DNA of 64,000 nucleotides from positions 310,001 through 374,000 of the forward strand of contig JACKML010000003.1 of assembly GCA_024235415.1 (NCBI GenBank), written 5' to 3'. The translations under genes were made by a program, and so were the position numbers. The stretch's first letter is position 1. Each line of letters opens with the position of its first letter. This DNA is from Chromatiaceae bacterium (GTDB lineage: Bacteria; Pseudomonadota; Gammaproteobacteria; Chromatiales; Chromatiaceae). The notes below the pieces were generated by a model. The model had not been told where the DNA came from. It saw nothing but the letters and a program-made list of their open reading frames with translations, and made no database searches. Below are positions 1-8,861 of this stretch, in pieces.

Positions 1-1
1 T

Positions 2-910
2 GGTCTCTATGTGTGGGGCGGGGTCGGGCGCGGAAAGACCTGGCTCATGGACCTGTTCCACGAGAATCTCCACGGCCTGCCCAAGGCGCGATTCCATTTC
101 CACCGCTTCATGCAACTCGTGCACAACGAGCTTGGCTCGATCAAGGGCAGGGCCAACCCCCTGCAGATCGTTGCCGGCCGCATGGCGGACCAGTGGCGGG
201 TGTTGTGCCTGGATGAGTTCCACGTGGTGGACATCGGTGATGCTGTGATCCTGGCGGGTCTGCTACGCAGCCTGTTCGAGCAGGGCGTTATCCTGGTCAC
301 CACGTCGAACGTGGCGCCCGATCAGTTGTACCGTGATGGCATCCAGCGCGCCAGCTTCCTGCCGGCGATCGCGCTGCTGAACACGCAGACACAGGTGATG
401 GAGTTGGGCGGTGATCGCGATTATCGCAAGATGATCCTCGAGCAGGCCCAGGTCTATCACACGCCGCTGGGCGAACAGACGGATGCGCTGCTGTTCGACG
501 AGTTTCACCGCTTGGCCAGCACCGCGCCGGAAGGCGCGGGTGACGTGATGATCAACGGTCGCGCAATGCCATACCGGCACCGCGCCGGCGACCTGGTCTG
601 GTTCGATTTCGAGGCCTTGTGCGGTCCGCCGCGCAGCAAGAACGACTACATCGAGCTGGCGCGGACGCACCAGACGGTGTTCATCTCGGATATCCCGATC
701 ATGGGTGGTTCGCGCGACGATCGGACGCGGCGTTTCATCTTTCTGGTCGACGAGTTTTACGATCGGCGGGTGAAGCTGGTGGTCAGCGCGGAGGCGCCGG
801 TTCATCGCCTCTACATCGGTGAGCGACTCGCGTTCGAGTTTCAACGTACCGTCAGTCGGCTGACCGAGATGCAGACTGCGCCGTTTCTTGGCAAGCAACA
901 CCTGTGTTGA
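2..910 (+). CDS. zapE: Cell division protein ZapE (AFG1-like ATPase), 5' end outside window
   Basis: The frame is open to the left edge, so the start lies outside the window. The visible part begins GLYVWGGVGRGKT, the Walker A loop of the AFG1/ZapE P-loop ATPases, and continues with a Walker B-like LCLDEFHVVD and an arginine-rich C-terminal half. In gammaproteobacteria ZapE is a cytoplasmic, membrane-associated ATPase that acts on the FtsZ ring during constriction, especially under stress or low oxygen. About 303 residues are present; the family is usually about 360-385, so roughly the first 60-70 residues are missing. A short gap separates its stop from a convergent small gene. Assignment is strong; the cellular role is taken from the family. 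Confidence 0.9.
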   Translation, partial: GLYVWGGVGRGKTWLMDLFHENLHGLPKARFHFHRFMQLVHNELGSIKGRANPLQIVAGRMADQWRVLCLDEFHVVDIGDAVILAGLLRSLFEQGVILVTTSNVAPDQLYRDGIQRASFLPAIALLNTQTQVMELGGDRDYRKMILEQAQVYHTPLGEQTDALLFDEFHRLASTAPEGAGDVMINGRAMPYRHRAGDLVWFDFEALCGPPRSKNDYIELARTHQTVFISDIPIMGGSRDDRTRRFIFLVDEFYDRRVKLVVSAEAPVHRLYIGERLAFEFQRTVSRLTEMQTAPFLGKQHLC

Positions 911-941
911 ACGGGTGACACGGCGTCACGGCCGACACCCG

Positions 942-1319
942 TCAGTTCGCGGCCGGCGTCTGCTTCGGTGTGGCGATTTTCCAGACGCCATCTGTCTGTT
1001 GGCAGTAGTCGAATTGGCTGTTGCCGGATAGTCCCCCGGCGCTGTTGGACAACTCGGTGCGACGGCACCGCATGCCATCCATGTCATAGGTCTCCAGCGG
1101 CCTGATTGTGCCGGAGGCGCCGGAATCGGAGTTGCTCCAGCTCACGGTCTCGCCGTCGGGGGCATTGTCCAGCGCGGTCCGCGTCGTCTCCTGCATCATT
1201 TCCCAGTCGCGATCGGTGAACTTGCCTACCGGTCCATCCTTCAGGAAATTCAAGTTGCCCGCCGCGACCGGAAGGCTGAGTCCAAGGCCGACGAAGAGCC
1301 AGGCAAACATGGTGCGCAT
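942..1319 (-). CDS. Small exported protein, RT0821/Lpp0805 surface-protein-like
   Basis: This predicts 125 residues with an N-terminal signal peptide (MRTMFAWLFVGLGLSLPVAAG). The mature part contains CRRTELSNSAGG and QFDYCQQTDGVWKI, resembling the C-terminal domain of the RT0821/Lpp0805 surface proteins, whose function is unknown. The start at 1319 places a hydrophobic signal directly at the N-terminus and has AGGA about ten bases upstream; the frame stays open further upstream but adds no signal-like residues. It converges on zapE and is divergent from the next gene. Likely periplasmic or outer-membrane associated. The family call is tentative. Confidence 0.6.
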   Translation of the reverse strand: MRTMFAWLFVGLGLSLPVAAGNLNFLKDGPVGKFTDRDWEMMQETTRTALDNAPDGETVSWSNSDSGASGTIRPLETYDMDGMRCRRTELSNSAGGLSGNSQFDYCQQTDGVWKIATPKQTPAAN

Positions 1320-1451
1320 CGGGTATCGATCCTCATTGTCCATCATGCGATCAGTATACTGCAGCATCGCCGGCGCGCCATGAACGGCTGGCGCGGAAAG
1401 CATCGCCCAATGAGCATTATCGGGCGCGGCCAATTGCCAGGAAAATTCCCG

Positions 1452-1790
1452 ATGATTTCATTCGCAAAACTCCTTCGGCGCCATCATCCACGCCACCGGA
1501 TGACGGCGATTGGTACGGCATTGTTGGTCGGCACGATACTGTCATCGATCGGCCATGGGATCGCCGCGTCGCCCGACCTGTGGATCCCCGATATCGTCGT
1601 GTCCGATTTCCCGAATCGCACCGAAGAGGCCTACTGGCAGGACAACCGGCCGGTGGCGATCAAGATCACGCCGAAATCTGGTGCGCCCTACTACATCGTC
1701 GATCCGGACGGTGATTCGGAATTCGAGATGCGTCGCGGCGGTACCGATATCGATGTCAAACCGAACAACTGGAAGGTGCTCGCGTGGTGA
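1452..1790 (+). CDS. DUF2782-type small exported protein
   Basis: This predicts 112 residues. A basic N-terminus (residues 1-17) is followed by one hydrophobic segment (about 18-38), then a mature domain containing GAPYYIVDPDGDSEFEMR and ending in NNWKVLAW. The YYxVDPDGD core and short C-terminal strand match DUF2782, a small family of unknown function found mainly in gammaproteobacteria. The start at 1452 has AGGA nine bases upstream. It stands alone between a divergent small gene and the RND operon. Probably periplasmic; no function can be assigned. Confidence 0.6.
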   Translation: MISFAKLLRRHHPRHRMTAIGTALLVGTILSSIGHGIAASPDLWIPDIVVSDFPNRTEEAYWQDNRPVAIKITPKSGAPYYIVDPDGDSEFEMRRGGTDIDVKPNNWKVLAW

Positions 1791-1898
1791 TAACGCCCGA
1801 CCGGGAGGGGACAGTTCGGCTGCGATTTAGGGCATTTGCGAAGAGTTAACTACACTGCCAGCAGGCGGCACCGCGTCCTTTAGGCGACGCGATTACGC

Positions 1899-1927
1899 TT
1901 GATATTGTGATAAAAATATTCTATATA
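1899..1927 (+). promoter_or_regulatory. Candidate sigma70 promoter of the RND efflux operon
   Basis: An AT-rich island in a GC-rich window holds TTGATA (1899-1904), a 17-bp spacer and TATATA (1922-1927). It ends about 30 bases before the adaptor start. No dyad for a local repressor was obvious, and no regulator gene is adjacent. Confidence 0.5.
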
Positions 1928-1958
1928 AGTAAATAATTATTGACCCGGGGCGGCAGTG

Positions 1959-3011
1959 ATGGAACTCATGAGAACACGGATCATCTACGGACTGGCAATG
2001 CTCTGGTTCGCCTGGGGCGGTGCAGTGGCTGCGGAGCTGCAGACGGTTCCGGTGGCGCTGGCCGAACTGCCACGGGTCTACCGCCTCGATGGCGTGGCCG
2101 AGGCGATCAACCGCGGCACGGTGTCGGCACAGACATCCGGTCGGGTGGTCGAGGTGAAGTTCGACGTCGACGACATGGTCCGCCAGGGCGACGTCCTGGT
2201 GGTCATCGAGGATACGCAGCACCAGGCGGGGGTCAGGCAGGCCGAGGCCAATGTCAAGGCGGCGACGGCAAAGCGCCAGGACGCCGAGCAGGATTTTGTG
2301 CGCATCCAGGGCGTGTACGAGAAAGACGCGGTATCCAAGGCGGACATGGACAAGGTCACGAACGTGCTGCAGCAGGCACGTGCCGGCGAGCAGGTGGCGC
2401 AAGCCGCTCTGCAGCAGGCGTTGCAGGAACGCGCCTACACCCAGGTCAGGGCCCCCTACAACGGCATTGTCACCGAGCGACTGATCGAAGTCGGTGAGAC
2501 CGCGCAGCCCGGGACGGCGCTGGTGTCCGGGCTGTCGCTCGACAACATGCGGATCAGCGTGGATGTGCCGCAGAACCTGGTCGATTCGATCCGCAGAGAA
2601 CGCAAGGCGCAGGCCAAGATCAACGGCAAATGGGTCACGGCGCAGGATGTGACGGTATTTCCGGTGGCCGATCCACGCGCGGCCACCTTCAAGGTCAGGC
2701 TGCAGTTGCCCGAGGGCCTGGAAGGTGTGTTCCCGGGCATGTATGTCGAGGTCGGCTTCGTCGCCGGCAGCCAGCCAAGCCTGGTGATCCCGCTGTCCAC
2801 AGTGGTCCTGCGTTCGGAAGTCGTCGGGGTCTACGTGGTCGACGCCGAGGGCCGGGTGCACCTGCGTCACATCCGCCTCGGCTCGCCCGCCGGGCCGGAG
2901 CACGTCAGCGTACTCGCCGGCCTCGACGAGGGGGAACTGGTCGCCACCGACCCTCTCGCCGCCGGAATCGCACTCAAGTCGCAACGGACTGCGCAGGTGG
3001 GTAATGAGTAA
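1959..3011 (+). CDS. RND efflux periplasmic adaptor (MFP/HlyD family)
   Basis: This predicts 350 residues. A signal peptide ending near GGAVAAE is followed by a barrel-sandwich/lipoyl half (VSAQTSGRVVEVKFDVDDMV), an alpha hairpin rich in Ala, Gln and Glu (about residues 95-165), the second lipoyl half (VRAPYNGIVTERLIEVGE) and beta-barrel and membrane-proximal domains. It should bridge the inner-membrane pump encoded next and an outer-membrane channel. The stop overlaps the pump start by 8 bp, showing translational coupling. The start at 1959 is preceded by GGGGCGG at good spacing; 1968 is the alternative. No TolC-like gene follows, so the channel must be encoded elsewhere. Confidence 0.88.
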   Translation: MELMRTRIIYGLAMLWFAWGGAVAAELQTVPVALAELPRVYRLDGVAEAINRGTVSAQTSGRVVEVKFDVDDMVRQGDVLVVIEDTQHQAGVRQAEANVKAATAKRQDAEQDFVRIQGVYEKDAVSKADMDKVTNVLQQARAGEQVAQAALQQALQERAYTQVRAPYNGIVTERLIEVGETAQPGTALVSGLSLDNMRISVDVPQNLVDSIRRERKAQAKINGKWVTAQDVTVFPVADPRAATFKVRLQLPEGLEGVFPGMYVEVGFVAGSQPSLVIPLSTVVLRSEVVGVYVVDAEGRVHLRHIRLGSPAGPEHVSVLAGLDEGELVATDPLAAGIALKSQRTAQVGNE

Positions 3012-6000
3012 GTTCGGCTTCTCCGGCTCTATTGCCCAGCGTTTTCAGTCAACGCAGATCACGCCGCTGCTGGCGCTGGTCGGCCTGCTGCTCGGCGTGT
3101 TCGCGGTTCTGGTTACGCCGCGCGAGGAAGAGCCGCAGATCAATGTCACCTTCGCCAATGTGTTCATCCCGTTTCCCGGCGCCTCGGCGCGCGAGGTCGA
3201 GAGCCTGATTGCCTCGCCGGCCGAGCAGGTGCTGGACGAGATCGAGGGAATCGAGCACGTGTATTCGACCTCGATGCCCGGTATGGCGATTCTCACCGTG
3301 CAGTATCTGGTCGGGCAGGATCGCACCGACGCGATCGTGCGCCTTTACAGCAAGATCATGTCGAACCAGGACTGGCTGCCCGGCGGCATCGGTGCCGGCA
3401 CCCCGATCGTCAAGCCCAAGGGTATCGACGACGTGCCGATCGTGACCGTCACCCTGTGGTCGACCGACCCGTCACAGGGGACCTTCGAGCTCGGCCAGGT
3501 CGCGCACGCGATCGAGTCGGAGCTCAAGCGTGTGCCGGGCACGCGGGATATCTACACGATCGGGGCCACCGATAATGTCGTGGCCGTGGAGCTCGACCCG
3601 CAGGCCCTGGCGGCGCGTGGTCTGGACCCGCGTGATCTGCGCAATGCGCTGCAGGCGGCGAACGTCACGCGCGACAACATCCGCGTGCTGGCCAGCGACC
3701 GTGAGGTGTTGGTGCAGGCCGGGGTGTTCCTCAGCCAGGCCGACGAGATCGGCGACCTGGTGGTCGGCATCTATGACGGCAAGCCGGTTTTCCTGCGTGA
3801 CGTGGCGAGCGTGCGGCGCGGTGCGGATGCGCCGTCTACCTATGTGTGGACAGGTGCCGGTCCGGCGGGTGTCGATGGCGGGTTGGGTGCGGCGGTGGAG
3901 GCCCCGGCGGTCACCCTGGCGATCGCCAAGAAACCCGGCACCAACGCAGTGGAGATCGCCAAGCGCGTGATCGATCGTTTCAACCAGCTGCAGGGCATCT
4001 ATATCCCGGACGGCATCGGCGTGCAGGTCACGCGCAACTACGGTGCGACGGCAGACGCCAAGGCCAAGAAGCTGATAAGCAAACTGGCGTTTGCGACTGC
4101 GTCGGTGGTGCTGTTGGTCATGCTGGCGCTGGGCTGGCGCGAGGCGATCATCGTCGGCTCGGCGGTCGTGGTCACCCTCGCGATCACGCTGTTTGCATCC
4201 TGGGCCTGGGGCTTCACCCTCAACCGGGTGTCGCTGTTTGCCCTTATCTTCTCGATTGGCATCCTGGTCGATGATGCCATCGTCGTGGTGGAGAACATCC
4301 ACCGTCACCTGTCGATGGGAGCCAAACGTCTGCTCGATGCGATCCCGGCGGCGGTTGACGAAGTAGGGGGTCCGACCATCCTGGCAACCTTCACGGTGAT
4401 CGCCGCGCTGTTGCCGATGGCCTTCGTGTCCGGCCTGATGGGGCCTTACATGAGCCCGATACCGATCAATGCCTCGCTCGGCATGCTGATCTCGCTGGTC
4501 GTGGCCTTCGTGTTTACGCCGTGGATGAGCAATCGGATGCTCGCCAAAGTGGCGAAGAAGTTCGAGGCGCATACCCATGAGCATGAGGGCAGCCCTGGAC
4601 TGGAGCGGTTTTTCGACCGTGTCATGTCGCCTTTCCTGCTTGGGGTGAAAGGCTACCGCAACCGCTGGAAGTTGCTGGCCGGTGTGTTGCTGCTGATTGC
4701 GCTGTCGGTGCTGTTGGTGTTCGGCAAGGCGGTGATCCTGAAGATGCTGCCGTTCGACAACAAGTCGGAGTTCCAGGTGGTGCTGGATATGCCGGAGGGT
4801 ACGAGCCTGGAACGCACGACGCGGGTGCTCGGCGAGATTGCCACATACATCGCCACCGTCGAAGAGGTCACCGACTATCAGGTCTATTCGGGTACAGCCG
4901 CGCCGATCAGTTTCAACGGCCTGGTACGTCAGTACTACCTGCGCGAAGGCGCGAACCTCGGGGATATCCAGGTCAATCTCGTCGACGCCCACCACCGTCA
5001 CCGCAAGAGCCACGAGATAGCGCTGTCGGTACGTGAGCCGGTGCAGGCCATCGCGCGGCAGTATGGTGGCAACGCCAAGATCGTCGAGGTCCCACCCGGT
5101 CCGCCGGTGCTGTCACCGCTGGTCGCCGAGGTGTACGGACTGGATTACGAGGGCCAGATCGCGGTGGCCAGGAATCTGCGCAAGACATTCAGCGAGACGC
5201 CAGATATCGTCGATGTGGACGACTCGGTCGAATTCCCGTCGGAAAAGGCCGTGGTGGTGGTCGACCGGGCCAAGGCGGCCCGTCTCGGCGTGCCCCAGAG
5301 TACCGTGGCCGACGCCCTGGGTATCGCGCTGGGCGGCGAGGACATGAGTTATCTGCATGCTGCAAACAACAAGTACGCGGTACCTGTTCGCGTGCGCTAC
5401 AGCGAGCAGGACAGGGCCGAACTGACGCAGGTCCTGGCGCTCAAGGTGCGTAGCGAGACCGGCGCCCTTGTGCCGATGTCTGAAGTCGTCGCGGTAGTCC
5501 CGTCGGTACGTGAATTCAGCATCCAGCACAAGGATCTGCTGCCGGTGGTCTATGTCACCGGTGACATGGCCGGTGACACCGACAGCCCACTGTACGGCCT
5601 GTTCGATATCGCCGGTCAGCTCGAGGCGCAGGGAGGCCCGGAGCAGTGGATGTTGTCGCAGCCGCTCAATCCCTATGACTACAGCATCAAGTGGGACGGC
5701 GAGTGGCAGGTCACCTACGACACTTTCCGGGACATGGGGATTGCCTACTCTGTCGGCCTTCTGCTTATCTACCTGCTGGTGGTGGCGCAGTTCCGCTCGT
5801 ACCTGGTGCCGCTGGTGATCATGGCGCCGATCCCGTTGACTGTGATCGGCATCCTGCCTGGGCACGCGATCATGCATCTCCTGACCGGGGGTGGGCAGTT
5901 CACTGCGACCTCGATGATCGGCATGATCGCATTGGCCGGGATCATCGTGCGCAATTCGATTCTGCTGGTGGACTTCATCAACCAGGAGGTGCGCGACGGG

Positions 6001-6240
6001 GTGGCGTTTGATCGTGCGGTGGTGCGTGCCGCCGCGGTGCGCGCCAAGCCGATCGTCTTGACCGGTCTTGCGGCGATGGCTGGCGCTTTCTTCATCCTCG
6101 ACGACCCGATCTTCTCAGGCCTGGCAGTATCACTGATCTTCGGCCTGTTCGTATCCACGGTGCTGACCCTGATCGTGATCCCGGTGGTGTACTTCGGCGT
6201 GATGTGCAAGCGTCTGGAGCAGATCAGAAACGCCGCCTGA
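3004..6240 (+). CDS. RND efflux transporter permease (AcrB/HAE1 superfamily)
   Basis: This predicts 1078 residues, the usual length of AcrB-type pumps. The order is one N-terminal membrane helix (about 20-37), a large periplasmic porter loop, membrane helices from about 355-510 with the signature GILVDDAIVVVENIHRHL, a second periplasmic loop and a C-terminal block of helices (about 915-1065). The embedded acidic pair DD in that signature belongs to the proton relay. It should be a proton-driven trimeric exporter; the substrate cannot be read from sequence, and the SAREVESLIASPAEQVLDEI stretch is generic for the superfamily. It is cotranscribed with the adaptor through an 8-bp overlap. Confidence 0.92.
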   Translation: MSKFGFSGSIAQRFQSTQITPLLALVGLLLGVFAVLVTPREEEPQINVTFANVFIPFPGASAREVESLIASPAEQVLDEIEGIEHVYSTSMPGMAILTVQYLVGQDRTDAIVRLYSKIMSNQDWLPGGIGAGTPIVKPKGIDDVPIVTVTLWSTDPSQGTFELGQVAHAIESELKRVPGTRDIYTIGATDNVVAVELDPQALAARGLDPRDLRNALQAANVTRDNIRVLASDREVLVQAGVFLSQADEIGDLVVGIYDGKPVFLRDVASVRRGADAPSTYVWTGAGPAGVDGGLGAAVEAPAVTLAIAKKPGTNAVEIAKRVIDRFNQLQGIYIPDGIGVQVTRNYGATADAKAKKLISKLAFATASVVLLVMLALGWREAIIVGSAVVVTLAITLFASWAWGFTLNRVSLFALIFSIGILVDDAIVVVENIHRHLSMGAKRLLDAIPAAVDEVGGPTILATFTVIAALLPMAFVSGLMGPYMSPIPINASLGMLISLVVAFVFTPWMSNRMLAKVAKKFEAHTHEHEGSPGLERFFDRVMSPFLLGVKGYRNRWKLLAGVLLLIALSVLLVFGKAVILKMLPFDNKSEFQVVLDMPEGTSLERTTRVLGEIATYIATVEEVTDYQVYSGTAAPISFNGLVRQYYLREGANLGDIQVNLVDAHHRHRKSHEIALSVREPVQAIARQYGGNAKIVEVPPGPPVLSPLVAEVYGLDYEGQIAVARNLRKTFSETPDIVDVDDSVEFPSEKAVVVVDRAKAARLGVPQSTVADALGIALGGEDMSYLHAANNKYAVPVRVRYSEQDRAELTQVLALKVRSETGALVPMSEVVAVVPSVREFSIQHKDLLPVVYVTGDMAGDTDSPLYGLFDIAGQLEAQGGPEQWMLSQPLNPYDYSIKWDGEWQVTYDTFRDMGIAYSVGLLLIYLLVVAQFRSYLVPLVIMAPIPLTVIGILPGHAIMHLLTGGGQFTATSMIGMIALAGIIVRNSILLVDFINQEVRDGVAFDRAVVRAAAVRAKPIVLTGLAAMAGAFFILDDPIFSGLAVSLIFGLFVSTVLTLIVIPVVYFGVMCKRLEQIRNAA

Positions 6241-6260
6241 GTGCGCTGTGCTTACCCCTG

Positions 6261-6286
6261 AAAGAACAAACCCCGCGGATGCGGGG
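6261..6286 (-). terminator. Candidate Rho-independent terminator
   Basis: CCCCGC (6271-6276) and GCGGGG (6281-6286) close a four-base loop. Read leftward, the stem is followed by TTTGTTCTTT. It would end leftward transcription from the traB-like gene or from the candidate RNA. On the plus strand the stem lacks an immediate T-run. Confidence 0.5.
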
Positions 6287-6600
6287 TCGGTTCTGCACAG
6301 TTTTTCGGAGGGGATTTAACCTTCTCCACGGGAGTTTTGAAATTTGTCGGTCCTTGGGGAGTCCGCAGCCACCAACGTTCGGCTTCAAACGGGCACGACA
6401 CACGCCGTTCCTGTTCAACCAGACCTGTTCTCCGCCTTCACCCTGCTGGACGTTCCCCAAGTGACTCGACACCACCGATCCCTGTCGGCGGCTTTTCCTG
6501 GCCTTGGCCATTAAGATCAAGCCTAACGTTTCACCGCACCCTGTACATGAGGGTAAATACCTAGGTGGAATCCCGCTTACGCGGTAACTAACTGAAATAC
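6262..6600 (-). ncRNA. Gene-free 397-bp stretch (6241-6637); possible structured RNA
   Basis: The stretch between the RND permease and the traB-like gene contains no convincing protein gene. It holds several complementary segments: CCGC/GCGG around a four-base loop (6573-6584), ACCCT/AGGGT (6538-6554), a 7-bp hairpin (6472-6478 with 6485-6491), and a long-range helix of 7+4 bp (6353-6364 with 6448-6461). At the left end lies a hairpin followed on the minus strand by a T-rich tract. These elements fit a leftward RNA of about 340 nt or a structured 3' UTR of the traB-like gene. It does not look like tmRNA, RNase P RNA, 6S or SRP RNA. Strand and ends are uncertain. Confidence 0.3.
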
Positions 6601-6637
6601 AGGGGTTATTTGATGCTGTCCGGATCGGGGTTCTTGC

Positions 6638-7861
6638 CTAACCGTTAAGTCGGTCATAAATCAGGAAACCCGCGACATAGGTGCCTATCGCGGATCCGAG
6701 CGTGCTGAACAGGAACACCAGCAGGGTGCGCGACACGCGATTGCGCCACCAGCCCCGCAGCTGCGTCGTGTCGTGGCGCAGCCGGCTGAAATCGCCGACC
6801 CGCGGCTTGCGCAGCCACAGTTCCGCCGCCGCGGTCACCATGCCTGCACCGACCGTCGGGTTGAGCGAAGTGATCGGTGCTGCGACGAAAGCGGTGACGA
6901 CCGTCAGCGGGTGGGCTGCCGCGAGCAGGGCGCCCAGCGCCGACAGGCCGCCGTTGATCAGGATCCAGTCGCGTACCAGTTGCCAGCCCAGGTCCGGGTT
7001 GCGACTGAAGCCGATGTAGAAGCCGGTCACGACCAGGGCGACGATGGCCCAGGGTATAAGGCGAGGCCAGCGCGACCTGGCCGGTATGGCCTCGAGTTCA
7101 CGCAGGGCCTGTGCCGGGTCGTCCTGGTCTTCCAGGTGTTTTGCAATACCCTTGAGGTGACCGGCCCCGACCACGGCGAGGATAGGGCGCCCGGGGTGCG
7201 TGTTGGCCGCTTCGCGCAGCTTGGCGCCCATGAAGCGGTCGCGCTCTGCAATCAGCGGTGCAAACAGGTCTTCGCGGTCGTGGGCGAACTCGGCGAACGT
7301 GGTCTCGAGGACATCGCCCTCCTTGAGGTGCTCGATATCCTCCTCGCTGACCTTTTCGCGGGACACCAGGCTGGCCACCAGGCCGCTGAAGAGCACGCCG
7401 CGTCGCCACCAGCTCAGGCTGTGGGCAGTGCGTTTGAGGGTGACGCCGATCTCACGGTCGATCAGCACGATCGGCAGCCCGTGTGCATCGGCCTGGGTGA
7501 CGGCGACCCGCATCTCGGCACCGGGCTCGATGCCGAGCTGCTCGCCGAGGCGCTGCTGGTAGGCCGCCATCGCGAGATTGGCCATTACCATGGAGGCCTT
7601 GCCCTGGCGCACGACCTGCATCAGGTCGAGCTCGGCGAGCCGTTCCGGGTGGGTCAGCGCATCGAAGCGACTGGGGCAGAGTTCCACTGCCACTGCCTGG
7701 TAGGCCTTGCTGTCGAGTTCGCTGGCGACCTGCTCGGCGCTGCTGCGTGAGATGTGCGCCGTACCGAGCAGGGTGATGACGGTATCGCCGACCCTGACCT
7801 CGCGCAGCAGTGTCGTCGGCTCGTCCGCCTTGTGCGCCGCGCTGCCCTCAACTTCTGACAT
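6638..7861 (-). CDS. TraB-family protein with C-terminal membrane domain
   Basis: This predicts 407 residues. The N-terminal 250 residues carry the paired motifs of the TraB/PrgY/Tiki superfamily: LLGTAHIS near residue 33 and VVGAGHLKGI near residue 230, plus conserved acidic residues between them. The remaining 150 residues hold several hydrophobic helices (for example LIPWAIVALVVTGFYIGF). PrgY limits a peptide pheromone, and the fold is thought to be a metallo-protease-like domain, but the bacterial chromosomal members have no settled substrate. It is transcribed alone, divergently from a small lipoprotein gene. Confidence 0.8.
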   Translation of the reverse strand: MSEVEGSAAHKADEPTTLLREVRVGDTVITLLGTAHISRSSAEQVASELDSKAYQAVAVELCPSRFDALTHPERLAELDLMQVVRQGKASMVMANLAMAAYQQRLGEQLGIEPGAEMRVAVTQADAHGLPIVLIDREIGVTLKRTAHSLSWWRRGVLFSGLVASLVSREKVSEEDIEHLKEGDVLETTFAEFAHDREDLFAPLIAERDRFMGAKLREAANTHPGRPILAVVGAGHLKGIAKHLEDQDDPAQALRELEAIPARSRWPRLIPWAIVALVVTGFYIGFSRNPDLGWQLVRDWILINGGLSALGALLAAAHPLTVVTAFVAAPITSLNPTVGAGMVTAAAELWLRKPRVGDFSRLRHDTTQLRGWWRNRVSRTLLVFLFSTLGSAIGTYVAGFLIYDRLNG

Positions 7862-7966
7862 GCATCACTCCTCGTATAAGGCTGGCGATGATAGCAGCCC
7901 CTCGACGGTGACAGCCCGGCCGCCGATCTTTACTATGCCTCGACGGATTTTCTGCAAAGGTCTCTC

Positions 7967-8362
7967 ATGCGCGCACTGCCGTTACTGATGTCTCTGTTGC
8001 TCTGTGCCTGCCAGACGAACCCGTTTGGCGGCGATGTGCCTGACAAGCTCAGCCTGCAGACCAAGACGTTCGAAGATGTCGTGCGCTGGGGCGCGTTGGA
8101 GAAGATGTACCTGTTCCTCAAGCAGGATCCGGCACAGCCGCCGCTGCAGGTGCAGGACGGCCTCGACAATGTTCGCGTGACCGGCTACGAGTCCAGCCAG
8201 CTGGGCAAGATCTCGGAGACGCGCTGGGCACAGACTGCGGTGATCGACTATGTGCTGACCGATCGCCAGGTGGTGCGCCAGCTGGTCGATCATCAGTTGT
8301 GGGTGAGCGACGATGAAGGAAAGACCTGGTATCGCGAGAATCCGGTGCCGTTGTTCCGTTGA
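7967..8362 (+). CDS. Small predicted lipoprotein
   Basis: This predicts 131 residues with a short signal and lipobox, LLLCAC, giving lipidation at Cys15. The mature part (LSLQTKTFEDVVRWGALEKMYLF, WVSDDEGKTWYRENPVPLF) looks like a conserved gammaproteobacterial lipoprotein of unknown role. It lies 38 bp upstream of another small exported protein on the same strand, so the two may form an operon. No function is assigned. Confidence 0.65.
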   Translation: MRALPLLMSLLLCACQTNPFGGDVPDKLSLQTKTFEDVVRWGALEKMYLFLKQDPAQPPLQVQDGLDNVRVTGYESSQLGKISETRWAQTAVIDYVLTDRQVVRQLVDHQLWVSDDEGKTWYRENPVPLFR

Positions 8363-8399
8363 ACGCCGGAAGAGGTCACGGGGAAGTGCAGTGGACGTC

Positions 8400-8810
8400 A
8401 TGAAGCAGGTTTGTTCAATCTTTTTTCACAGGCACGCGGTGCTGCTCGCGCTCACGCTCTGCGGGTCGATATCGGCGGTGGCTGCCGACACCGGCACCGG
8501 CGACATCGACGCGCTCAGGCAACAGGTGCTCGAACTGCAGTCCCGCGTCGCGGCATTGGAGGCCCGGTTGGGGGACGTGGCGGTGGTGGTCGCGGCCGAC
8601 CCGGTGCCTGGTGGCTGGCGCAAGGCGGTCAACTGGAGTCTGCTGGAAAGTGGCATGGAGGCAAGCCGGGTCGTGGAGATCCTTGGCGAGCCGGACAGCC
8701 GCAAACGCGTCAGCAAGTTCGAGTTCTGGACCTACGGTGACAGCAAGATGAGCCTGTACATGGGGCGACTCAAGAAGTGGGAGATCCCCAGCGGCATCGA
8801 GGGCGAGTGA
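8400..8810 (+). CDS. Exported coiled-coil protein with SmpA/OmlA-like tail
   Basis: This predicts 136 residues. A signal peptide ends near SAVAAD, followed by a short coiled coil (DIDALRQQVLELQSRVAALEARL, about residues 29-51) and a C-terminal region, LLESGMEASRVVEILGEPDSR...FEFWTYG, that resembles the BamE/SmpA-type fold. The start is the ATG at 8400; a GTG nine bases upstream in the same frame is possible. It probably forms an operon with the upstream lipoprotein. The specific role is unknown. Confidence 0.6.
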   Translation: MKQVCSIFFHRHAVLLALTLCGSISAVAADTGTGDIDALRQQVLELQSRVAALEARLGDVAVVVAADPVPGGWRKAVNWSLLESGMEASRVVEILGEPDSRKRVSKFEFWTYGDSKMSLYMGRLKKWEIPSGIEGE

Positions 8811-8861
8811 GCGGTCAGTTGGGCGCGTCTTCCAGGTTCTGGCGAACGCCTTGACCACGCC

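Noticed and set aside
942..1433. Longer start for the small exported protein
   Set aside because: The extra residues precede a clean signal peptide and overlap the divergent gene's control region.
3472..5013. Long open frame on the minus strand inside the RND permease gene
   Set aside because: The plus-strand protein is a full-length RND pump; the antisense translation is rich in His, Arg, Gln and Asp with no family resemblance, as expected for a GC-rich shadow.
6204..6564. Short open frames on both strands in the 6.3-kb gap
   Set aside because: None has a credible ribosome-binding site, signal or family pattern; base-pairing potential explains the stretch better.
6241..6637. tmRNA, RNase P RNA, 6S RNA or SRP RNA
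   Set aside because: The tag-peptide frame and tRNA-like ends of tmRNA, the conserved RNase P core, the 6S closing stem and the SRP loop were not found.
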